A program made the translations under genes and the position numbers. Positions 54,511 through 63,829 of a stretch of DNA of 64,000 nt are shown here, one piece after another; position 1 is the stretch's first letter; each line of letters opens with the position of its first letter. The notes under the pieces are model-generated. The model did not search any database and had not been told where the DNA came from. It saw nothing but the letters and a program-made list of their open reading frames with translations. The DNA comes from Flammulina velutipes (Eukaryota; Basidiomycota; Agaricomycetes; Agaricales; Physalacriaceae), in the NCBI GenBank assembly GCA_011800155.1, contig CM022376.1, positions 2,480,001 through 2,544,000 on the forward strand, read 5' to 3'.

Positions 54511-55269
54511 CGCCCGTATCATCCTCATCCTCCCTTCCAGTCTGATGCGGTCCCGTTTCTCGAACGTATCGCTGAGAACCCAAGAAATGGGTCGTCGTGT
54601 AGCTGCAGGGTATACGAGCATGATATAGCATACATGCGTAGAGGAAAAAGAGGATACCGAGGGGTCATGGGAAAATACAACGAGCGGGGGCAGTGCGTCG
54701 TGTAGTGAGGGTAGATCTACCACAAAATGTTCCCCCGTCGGTCTGCCATCTCGGGCGGTAGCAGAGCGCCGACACAGCGAAGAATGCCTTTCGCTCCCAG
54801 GTACTCCAAACATTAACAAAAGTCGTCGAATTGGAGGATGAGTAAGCTCAATGGTATCGCTCCATGTGAACAGCACTGTTATCGGCTTGTCCTTGTCCTG
54901 CCTGGAGGTGAAAAGGCGATAAAAGAGGTGGGAGGAGGGATCGAGATCGCTAGGGTAGGAGGTGACGCGGATAAGGTAGTGTCAACAGAGGAAGGTTCCT
55001 CGACGGGTGTGCGATAGGTGCGAAAGTCATGCCAGAAGTCGACAACGGGTCATACTCGGAGTGATCGTGGCGAGCTCTGTCTGTCATCTCCAAGGATGTT
55101 GATATCTATCTCGATGTCGCAATTGGAGGTGACCTAGAGCTATGACTGCTGCGAATTGAACAGTGTGTGCGAGGTCCTTTGTTGAACGGTCCGAGCCGAT
55201 GGATTCCACCCGATCCCTGAGGTGTAATCGCGAAGAACATCAAGGACCGGCGGCAGGGTATCCAATGCA
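54511..55269. other. Intergenic, breakpoint sequence
   Basis: No supported gene. The segment 54725-54870 resembles 60065-60200 (GGATGAGTAAGCTCAATGGT against GGATGGACGAGCTCATCTAT, then ATCGCTCCA), another degenerate repeat. A 179-codon reverse frame crosses the F-box fragment and is not credible. Confidence 0.4.
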
Positions 55270-56590
55270 GATCGAATATCTATGCTTATACTTCAGATCC
55301 CAGTGGCACAGCTAATGAAGCTGGCGGTATCACTGATCATGGAAGACGTAAAGAGCGAAACCCAGTACACTTCAGGAATGTGTCACTCTCCCGGGAGGAG
55401 TGGCTGCAACATAATAAGCATCCCCGCAATGATCAAAGAACAAATAACCAACATCTGTCAATACCGTTTCCAGATCTTCGGCACCTCCAGGAAGAAATTC
55501 AAACGCTAGACTTCCTTCGCCGTTGCACCCCAAGTGATGTTGTACGAGAAAAGATGTGCGAGCAAGGCGACGGAGAGATGCATGCCAAGCCCGCCGAAGA
55601 AAAAGAAACTAGAAACGATCAGTCACTGAGCCCGTTATTTCGAACAATGGATCAACTCACAAGAAAGGGATCCAAGTGACGTTCTCGATGAGTGACGCCA
55701 GGATGCTCCTCTTGCCCAGCCGATATTCCAACAACGTGTATCCCAAGTTACCCGAGCCAGGGAAGACGACCGTGCACGCCAGCCAAATCTCGAACGAATG
55801 CATGTAGAATCCGTCGACCTCCAGCGCCCATCCAAGGAGGCAGTCATTGATGAGGGATAGCGCTGCGGCTGCTGCGATGCCGTAGTACGAAAACATATAA
55901 GACATCATCGTGATCTTGTAATGCACGGGAGCGTCCGACCAGATAAAGACGCGGAGCTGTTTTGTAATTGGGCCTGCGTGCCACCAGTCCTTGAGCGGGT
56001 TGAAGATCAGCTCGTTGCAACCTAATAGAGATATCAGACATAGAGCTCGGAGCAAAGAAAAGAAAAGAACGAACCATATGAATACTTTTGCCAGCGGTTG
56101 AGTTCGTCGTCAACGGTCAGCGATACGCCCTCCTTGAAGCCTCCGTTGGAATATGTTGCCCAGCGAATGATGTAGCCTTTTAACTATGTGATCGTCAGCA
56201 ACGAGTTCCGCAAGGTCGAACAAAATACCTTACCTGAAGTCGTAACGCCATGTCGAAATCCTCCGAGACGTTACTCTCCGACCATATCTTCTTGACGCCG
56301 TCATCCGGATCGATGAACACCGCATCTTGAATAGCGGGACCATCGAAGAAAAACGTACTTCGTTCTGCGCGCGTCCAGTGCCACTGGTATTGGCCGCACT
56401 GCACGACTGAATCAGAACTGACGGGGAAAGACAGAGGATGACACGTACTGCGATAGTGGTCCGCGAAGGCATATCTTCCTGCAAGGGTGCACATATATTT
56501 CGACCTGGATGATTCGGATTCCAGTGGCGCGGCGAATGAAGTTGGCATTCAAGAGAACGTCCGCATAAAAGACAGTAGTAATCCTACGCT
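55270..56590 (-). pseudogene. GT2-type fungal glycosyltransferase, truncated and with stops
   Basis: On the minus strand, exon-like blocks give NANFIRRATGI, GPAIQDAVFIDPDDGVKKI, SESNVSEDFDMALRLQ, GYIIRWATYSNGGFKEGVSL, DDELNRWQKYSYG, CNELIFNPLKDWW, YKITMMSYMFSYYGIAAA, VDGFYMHSFEIWL, LLEYRLGKRSILAS, FFFFGGLGMHLSVALLAHLF. This is the C-terminal half of a membrane-bound family-2 glycosyltransferase found in Agaricomycetes (EDFD and NRWQKY are catalytic-region motifs). The N-terminal half is missing, ending at repeat R copy 5. In the last exon two codons are stops: KEV-TAG-R (usually E) and KRY-TGA-Q (usually W). It is therefore a pseudogene, unless the upstream part is elsewhere and the stops are errors. 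Confidence 0.75.
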
Positions 56591-56700
56591 AAGCAGTCCA
56601 TTGTTTGCTGTCGTCCTTCGTAGTCGTCGCCGTCGGTCATCATGGTGGTACAAAGCAAGAACATTGCCAAGCAACTCCAAATAGACGCGTCGCGTAATTG
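56585..56700 (-). repeat. Dispersed repeat family R, copy 5
   Basis: On the minus strand ACGCGACGCGTCTATTTGG, AGTTGCTTGGCAATG, CTTGCTTTGTACCACCATG. Closest to copy 1. It abuts the 5' breakpoint of the GT2 pseudogene. Confidence 0.6.
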
Positions 56701-56840
56701 TACGCTCGGCAAACTTGAACCAACCTGATATTTCTTGTATACACAGATATATGGGGGCTTATTCATGTTCCTTCTGAACCTGCTAAACACTGAGCTTCAA
56801 GGATACCCCTCCTCCGGAATATGTTGACTATTGTGCTGAT

Positions 56841-56867
56841 GGTACGTGGGAGTCTGGCGCGGGTCCG
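56841..56867 (+). promoter_or_regulatory. Shared upstream element of F-box genes (degenerate copy upstream of 56914)
   Basis: GGTACGTGGGAGTCTGGCGC then GGGTCCG, about 47-73 bp before the ATG. Confidence 0.35.
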
Positions 56868-56913
56868 TTTCATCATCTCGGCATTGCAGCATCCACGATA
56901 ATCAACACACATA

Positions 56914-59771
56914 ATGTCTTCCACACAAAGGTACGAGTTATCACTGGATTCCACTATTCTGAGAAGTAATAAAATAACCGTAGCAGCTCGCAATGCCCAA
57001 CTGATTGCCTTTTGCAACAGTTGAGAGACATCCAGAATCGTACAGAGGCCAACAAACAATACCTTGCCACTCCCCATCTAAGACCTTTCCTGACTACCAA
57101 TGATCCCTTCTATCCCGAACCAATCGAATACCATTCAATTCATCTAGGATATCTCGACTCCTCCTTGGATCTTTATAAACTGGATCGCATAGTTCATGAT
57201 ATCCAGGCGATCTTAGACGGCACAAAGGAAACCCGAGACCAGCTAGTACTGTCCGCTACCCATTTCAATACCATTGCCCATCCCGTACGCTCTCTTCCCG
57301 ACGATATCCTTCTCCTCATCTTCAAACAATACCTCCTAAGCTACTGGCAAGTAATCAAGGAGGCTGATGGTGGTCGCTACCTGTTCGGCTCGGAAGCGGT
57401 TCCTCGTGGGTCCCTAGATAGCATATATCCACCGTGGCAGCTATCACTTGTCTGCCAGCGCTGGCGTCGCCTTGCACTCGCATCCCCACGCCTATGGTCC
57501 ATTATGGGCAGTATGAAATTGGCGGAAGTCTGTAGCGTAAGGCATGCGCGGCGGAAAAATAAGTCCTAGTTGGCGGAAGCGTAAGGAATCGTGTAAGTTG
57601 AAGTAATCTGGCGTAAGTTCAACTCGGAGCAAGGGTTCTGTCGAACAGAGCAAGGGTGTAGAATGGGTATCTGCTATAAGAATTACTGGTAGTCACTGAA
57701 CTGTTCCCTTGGGAAGATGAGACGAGAAGGGGGGCGCCGCGAGAAGTTTGGTGCTCTCTCGCATGTATGAGATCGGAAGGTAGATCACACTCCAGCTAAA
57801 ACGGGGCCAACGAGGAGTGTCGGATGCTCACAAAGTTGAGAAATAGCAGTGCATGTAAACAAGGTGACACTGAAAGATGCAACATCATGAGGGACGTCCA
57901 AGTACAGTTGGTACGGATCGCTGCGCCGGAGCCCGAGAACATGGATCTCACAGTCTAAATATCCAGCAGCCATAGCTGAAGCGTCTCCAGTGAACTCGAT
58001 ACAGAAGGACACCCATATTGTTCAATGTTCAACTGTTGGCTTGTACATTACAGCTAAGGCATAGATGAAACATAATGAACTTAAAAGAAGGCTTGGTGCA
58101 AGCGAAGGAAGACATAAAGTAAGTGAAGTAAAGCATGAAGCAGAGGAAGGAAGGCATGGATCATGTGAAGGAAGGTGAAGGAAGGCACAGCGAACGTGAA
58201 GGAAGGTACTGAGTAAATGGAGGAAATGGAGAGGAATCAGGATGGAAGTGATGGAGGAATTTATTATGAGGTAGATGAACCCTAACACAAGTGAACGAAT
58301 GTACAATGCTACAAGACTAAAGAGGAAAGCGTTGAATAGCCATCAGTCCCGGTGTAGTCTATCCCACCCAGGAAAACAGTGCAAAGTGTGTACCACAAGT
58401 TTTCTCCCTATGATTTCAATCAGAATGACTTGATATGGACCCATAGTATGTAGCAAAATGCTTAACAGGTATTCAATTTGGCTGAAAGACATGAAAATGG
58501 ATGAAACGGCACTGCGGCAACGACCGTGACATGGGCCGAAAAAACCCGGGACATGCGGAAGTTGCCAAATAAAGTAAGGATGAAGCAAGGATGAAGTGAA
58601 GGAAAGGTAAGGAAATAAGTTCCGCCACGGACTTCCTCCAAGTTCTACTCGCCCGTCCATTATTCACCTCCCCGCTTCTATCTTCGAAATGATTCCACGG
58701 GAGGATGCTATAGTATCCCGCCTAGACCTCTATCTAAAGAGATCTAGGAACCTGTTACTTGATGTCAAGATCGGCTGGCGCGGGGAGACTTGTTTCGAAG
58801 TCTTGGAGGAAAAGGAACAGGTTGTATCGCTCTTAAGAGCGACAACAAATCGTTGGCACACTCTCCGCATGAATGCCGGTCGACCGGAGCAAGGATATGA
58901 GGACGATTCCGTCTTTTTGGGATGCTCCTTCCCCAATCTTACGGGGATAGAGGTCAAGGACTCTTACGACTATCCCCAAAATCTTGTGCTTGCAACCTTT
59001 CGAGACACGCCCAATCTTGTCCATATCCGTGCATACAACACCACAGCTGACATCAATTGGATGAACATCGTCTCCTACAGAACGTGTGCCCCATCTCTGG
59101 CTGCTCATTCGCTATTACCGTCACTGCAGCGATTGTCGATAGATGGATCAAGTTCAGACAACTTCGAACTGGATTTCATCGACGACTTACCGCCACTCTC
59201 CTTACCTGTCCTGCACACCCTTCGAATCATTTTCGAAGAGGCGGAGGACCGTAGAATATTCGATTATCTTTCGATGCCAGCGTTAGAAACACTCCAGATA
59301 CGGTTTGACTACCGGTGTTCGGAGCCCGGTCATTACCCCGACCTTCGACAGTGGGATCGTCTACGAAATCTTTCCCTAAGTTTCAGAGTGGGACGAGAGC
59401 CCGAGCCCGAGCCTCTGGTTTCGTTCCTCTCTGGCGCTCCACATGTTGTGAGACTTCATCTTCTAGATGATACACTGCTGAAGACAGGGATATTGCGGAT
59501 GAATGGGATTGATGATCTGTTTCCGTGTTTGGAGAGCCTGGGGTTGGAGGCATCGGACTTGTGGGACTTCAATGGAGCGAGTCCTGCTGAGGTGCAGGCG
59601 ATCGTTGAATCTCGACTCAGTGTTCCCATACCAAGGATACGGGAATTGAAGATAAACATGGAGAGGACGCACTACGGGGGTATAAGTTCTTTGGGGGATT
59701 GGAAGGTGATGTTCGAAAGAGTACGTTCATTGGGCGTCAAAGTTATCTCTGGCGATAGAAAGAATTTTTGA
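56914..59771 (+). pseudogene. F-box/LRR-like gene, MSS subfamily, split by a transposon insertion
   Basis: Structure: exon 1 56914-56930 (17 nt, ATGTCTTCCACACAAAG), intron to TAG 56983, then 56984-57505, insertion 57506-58663 including one target-site copy, then 58664-59771. Without the insert and duplicate the frame is continuous: LWSI joins IHLPASIFEMIPREDA, matching paralogues, and the total coding length is a multiple of three (548 residues). The F-box reads HPVRSLPDDILLLIFKQY and SLVCQRWRRLALASPRLWSI. The acceptor is a tandem TAGCAG as in 23420. As it stands, translation ends in the insert at 57569, giving an N-terminal F-box-only protein. Confidence 0.85.
57506..58654. mobile_element. 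Non-autonomous inverted-repeat DNA element, MULE-like, 1149 bp
   Basis: It is flanked by 9-bp direct repeats GTCCATTAT (57497-57505 and 58655-58663). Ends: GGGCAGTATGAAATTGGCGG... and, read from the other side, GGGCGAGTAGAACTTGGAGG..., which align over roughly 32 bp with few differences (both continue GGAAGTC). No transposase frame; the interior has irregular GAAGGAAGG-type repeats (58080-58230). A 9-bp target duplication with such termini suggests a Mutator-like element; hAT (8 bp) is the alternative. Confidence 0.8.
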
Positions 59772-61586
59772 TATCTAGATTGTACACAATATAGGTATTT
59801 CTGTAATGAAGCTCTTTCGCATCGTGGTATGAGTGGATTTCAAGTCTGCGTTCTCGGTTTCCACATGTGCCCAAGGAAGAGGTGGTTGATCCATCTCCAT
59901 TGAATACGAAATGGATGATATCAAACAAACAGCCCCTCCTATGCGCGGAGGAAAACGAGGTTGACATGTTGCGAAACCTACGACGAGCAGTCGTCGTCAT
60001 GAGACGCTCCCGCCAGTCTTATGTCCGGAGCTATAGTGCGGTTGCATACGGCAAAGCGCCCATGGCAGCCGTGTAACATCTCCCGGGCAAAGCCCGACGT
60101 GCGTCGACCAAAAGCATGGGCAATTCGTTGACTTGAAGGATGGACGAGCTCATCTATATCGCTCCACACAAACCTATCGCCACACACGCGGAAGATGGAG
60201 ACGATGGCCAATGGGGAGAGGACTTCCCTGAGGTAGAATTGGACGTGGTGCTTGGCAAGGACGGGGACAGTGACGACCATTGTAACATCGATTACATCAG
60301 GGGTTTCGGCCTGCGAGAGTGACACAGATCGAGCGCGATCGAGTAAGGAGGAAGCTATGGCGAGGAAACGACACGACGGGCAGCAGAGACGAAATGACAT
60401 TGGCGAGCTTCGTCTTTCATCTCGAAGGGACAGCACCAATACATATGGACTCGCTGCTTGCGGCTATCCTTGGCCTATGCGCGCCGTCATAGGTTGCCCA
60501 ATGCTCGAGCATATTCTGGAAGAATTTCGGCGCGCTCAGGTCGACGACGTCGAGCGCGAGCAGTGGCGAAAGTGCGAGAGGCTCGTACTCCAAATGGAAA
60601 AGAGGCCTTTAACGCCACAGTTGGAGGTCTACGGGGGATAATTCAACACTGCGTTGGCGAACCATGTCGGCTTCATAGGAGAAAGCAGAAACGATCGCAA
60701 CGGTCGTCGTAAAGCGTGTAGGAGAAGGCTGCATGACATATGTGCCGCTATTCTTGCTGGTTGGTCACCATTGTCCGGGAGGTTGTCTGTAATCAACCTA
60801 CGCAGCGGAAATGAGATGTGAACGAAGGCATTAAAAGACCAGTCACAAACCAGGATTCCGTTTGCGCGGTACGAGGTTTGTCCGGCATACATATATGGGG
60901 TTTCTTGGAATGCTGCTCGAGCGAAGGGATTCTATGTGGCGGACCTAATCATGAAATGTGGCGCGTATTCCGTTTGCGAGGCGTGTTTTGGTTACACTGG
61001 ACAATATGATTAGGATTGACTAGAAGTTATGGAAGAGCACGCACCTAGCCCATAAGTCATCTCCGTAGCCTCTTTCGGCAGATTGACCGTGTACGAGATT
61101 CAGATGCAAGTGGTGCAGCAAGTAAAATGGGCATCCATTCGACGAAGGGGCTAAATTGTCACTGTTCTAAATAAGCGTAGCCCATCGTTCGTGGTTGCCC
61201 TTTGTCGTCGTCGTCGTTGTCCAGCCATCATGGTGGTCAAAAGCAAGAGTGTTTACCAAGCAACACCAAATAGAGCGTGCAACATCTGCGAGTGGCATTC
61301 TAACTTGAAGGCTTCGGCTCTCATAAATTCAATTCATTGAGGGATATATGTTATAGATTACCAACACACTTCGAAGGTACAAAATTATCCTCCCAGAGCA
61401 AGTCACCTTGAATAGGAACCCAGCTCCATCTACTTGCTGGACACAGCTGTTCAGGTGGCTCCGAATAGACTCGAACCTTCGACAACGCCACAATATGGAC
61501 CAAAGGGGATATCATAGGTATATAAGACCACGTCTGATGCTCCCACCTCATCACCTCTACCTCTCCCCAGCCACCATATCAACCCA
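59772..61586. other. Intergenic, repeat-derived
   Basis: Frames of 129-153 codons overlap on opposite strands around 59978-60641 with no motif. 60065-60200 resembles 54725-54870. Repeat R copy 6 is at 61199-61282. The right end is the leader of the next deaminase. Confidence 0.4.
61199..61282 (-). repeat. Dispersed repeat family R, copy 6
   Basis: On the minus strand CTCTATTTGGTGTTGCTTGG, CTCTTGCTTTTGACCACC, ATGATGGC, ACGACGACGACGAC. It lacks the GCGACGCG start. Confidence 0.5.
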
Positions 61587-61639
61587 GTAAGTCATTACAA
61601 CGCGGCTTTTTCAGACTTCAAAGATAACAGCTATTTCAG

Positions 61640-63088
61640 ATGTCTACCTACAACCCGGATTCAGATCCAAATATTACTTACTCCATATTTCAGAAGCTCG
61701 TTATCCAATCTCAGGGAAGCAAGTCCTATTGTGGAAATGTAAAGAGCGGGAAATGGACACTGGAATTCGCCAACAATACATTGCTACTCCTTAACTGGAT
61801 TTCCTTCTGCCTCGTCTCTGACGCCACAAACCAGAGCATCGCTGCAAGCTTAGTCACAGACCCCGAAAGAAAAGTCGCCACTTTTCTACTTTCCACGAAT
61901 GTCCCCGTCACCAACGTCCAACTGGCCTACACCGATGTTTTCTTCACCACTTTACTGCGCCAGATTGCTTCGAGCTCCCAGTCCGAGTCGACTACAGACG
62001 AACATCACGCCGCGCCGTTGCTTTCACTCGTTACGGAATATGCGTGGAAGCGTGTACACCGTAAAGCCATGTTGGTCAACGATATCAAGTCGTTTCCCAG
62101 ACGTTCACCGATTGACAATCTACGACACATATTGAATGAGATCAATGCCGAGACAGACGGCAAGATGGTCATCGAGGCCATGAACTGTATCATTGCCTTG
62201 ACTCCCTCCCTTCTCCATCAGAAGCATTCCATAAGATATGCCGCACTCGTACTACTGTCTGAACAGTGCAAGGTCATTATATCTTCCCGCTTTCTCGACT
62301 ATGTGCGAAACTACAAGGACCCCCGCGAACAGAGAGAGAGATTCATCTTTCAATTTCATCGTCGCGTTCACCGTCTCTATTTCTATCTCAGCGGAACCTA
62401 CAAGATCCTCGACCGAAGCAGTCTACTTTCCTCTCTCCATCGAGACACTTGGACGATCAACTACAAATGGATCCAACCTATCAGTCGTGACATCGTCCTC
62501 CCATCTCCATTTGACTTTGTTCGTGGGTACCTTTGCAAGATGAACAAGGTTGTACATGAAGATGTGATATATCAAGAGTTTCAAGCTCTACGAAAAAGAT
62601 GGCAAAGAGGAGAAACAACCATGCTTCGCGTACATGCTGAAGCGCGAATGGCCAGATACCTCGCTAAAAGGCAGATAGTTCCCGTCGAGCGTGCTATTGG
62701 CTGTTCCAAGAGAGCGTGTCGACCATGCGCTGAGAACACGTTTAAAACTTGGGACCCCAAGATGTGGCTTGGTCATCCCGAACCTGATATCCATAACGAT
62801 GTGACGTCTCCCGAGGGTCAGGATGGTGTATCCTCTGATGAGGAACCTCCCCATGTCCCATGGTTGATAACACAGTACTCGGGCAAGCTCAGTGAGGACT
62901 GGATGTTCCCTAACATCAAGGACCAGGATGAGTTGGTTGGGTTAAGATCATTGGAGGATCACTACGCGGACTGGAAGTTTATACAATCATACGATGAAGC
63001 ACACTGGCTTTGGGCTCGTGAACCGAGAGTGATACAGAAGAAACTCTGTTCTTGCTTTCCAGAAATCTCAGCCACAGATGTGTCGTAA
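61640..63088 (+). CDS. OTT_1508-like nucleic-acid deaminase family protein, diverged
   Basis: 482 residues, single coding exon; a 53-nt leader intron (GTAAGT at 61587 to TTTCAG at 61639) abuts the ATG. Family blocks: LLLLNWISFCLVSDATNQSI, YAWKRVHRKAMLVND, HRRVHRLYFYLSG. The catalytic set is intact: LRVHAEARMARYLAKRQ (HxE, here HAE rather than HPE) and IGCSKRACRPCAENTF (CxxC). An insertion of about 40 residues before the last block (EPDIHNDVTSPEGQDGVSSD) and a C-terminal extension make it longer than its paralogues. WMCPN is WMFPN here. It probably represents an older branch of the local family. Confidence 0.8.
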   Translation: MSTYNPDSDPNITYSIFQKLVIQSQGSKSYCGNVKSGKWTLEFANNTLLLLNWISFCLVSDATNQSIAASLVTDPERKVATFLLSTNVPVTNVQLAYTDVFFTTLLRQIASSSQSESTTDEHHAAPLLSLVTEYAWKRVHRKAMLVNDIKSFPRRSPIDNLRHILNEINAETDGKMVIEAMNCIIALTPSLLHQKHSIRYAALVLLSEQCKVIISSRFLDYVRNYKDPREQRERFIFQFHRRVHRLYFYLSGTYKILDRSSLLSSLHRDTWTINYKWIQPISRDIVLPSPFDFVRGYLCKMNKVVHEDVIYQEFQALRKRWQRGETTMLRVHAEARMARYLAKRQIVPVERAIGCSKRACRPCAENTFKTWDPKMWLGHPEPDIHNDVTSPEGQDGVSSDEEPPHVPWLITQYSGKLSEDWMFPNIKDQDELVGLRSLEDHYADWKFIQSYDEAHWLWAREPRVIQKKLCSCFPEISATDVS

Positions 63089-63829
63089 ATGCTATTGAAT
63101 TTGATGTGATGAATGTTGTACATATGTAATAGTATCTGCTGATGCCATTGAGGTAGTGGGAACATCCATGCAATATGACTCGTCGTCAAGAAGGATTCGC
63201 GTGAAGCTATAGACTAGTACATGAGTGTTGTTTAGTAGCTAAGACATGACACAACTTGAAGTCAGAGGGAGGGAGGAACATGACATAATGACATACCTAA
63301 GTGGAGGGGTTACAGACGGAATGCTCAAAATGAGTCTGTGCAGAGTGCGAAGTCGACGATATGTTGATATGAGCACTTGGCGGATTATCCTATTAGTTCG
63401 ATAATCTGACCTTCGGGCGAAAGGGTAAATAGTGTACCGACAAAATGCTACCTACGTATTTCACAATCTGTGTTCCCGTTATCAACTACTCGATCCAACG
63501 CTTGTTCTAATGGTCTCTCGAAGCATTAGTGGTGTAGCCGTAACAGTCTTTGACGACACTTGGGGTTCGACTCCCCGCTGATGCATACATACCAGACAAA
63601 TGGACTTTCACCCAGTGTGTCCCGGATAAACGGTTTTGATACCTACTCCACCAGCCCCTCGTCTGTATAATGAGATGTTCAAAGCACTATCATATCCCTA
63701 TCCAAACGATATGAAAGTTTCGATGCTAGCTACGAATGAAGGTACATATATATTCAGGTGCTTTTTTTTTTACTGAGTTACATACAAGATCTATTCGTAA
63801 CTTTGACAGATAATATTCAGTGTATGTTG
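63089..63829. other. Intergenic
   Basis: No gene seen apart from the tRNA-like sequence at 63523. Confidence 0.4.
63523..63584 (+). tRNA. tRNA-like sequence, shortened (possible tRNA pseudogene)
   Basis: GCATTAG (63523-63529) pairs fully with CTGATGC (63578-63584), including one G-T. TGGTGTAGCCGTAACA resembles an A box, and GGGG-TTCGACT-CCCC is a perfect T-arm with a 7-nt loop. Only 31 nt lie between the acceptor and T arms, about 10 fewer than needed, so the anticodon arm is not normal. No anticodon is assigned. Confidence 0.4.

Noticed and set aside
54337..54876. 179-codon minus-strand open frame
   Set aside because: It overlaps the F-box fragment in another frame and its composition changes at the breakpoint; it looks like chance.
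58080..58230. GAAGGAAGG runs as a possible CRISPR-like or regulatory array
   Set aside because: Spacing is irregular and the units degrade freely; simple sequence inside a transposon.
57498..58663. 8-bp target duplication (TCCATTAT), hAT-type
   Set aside because: The preceding G also matches, and taking 9 bp aligns the two inverted ends exactly at GGGC, so a 9-bp MULE-type duplication fits better, though hAT is not excluded.
59978..60641. Opposed frames of 153 and 129 codons
   Set aside because: Both strands are open over the same stretch, and the region resembles another degenerate segment at 54725; no domain seen.
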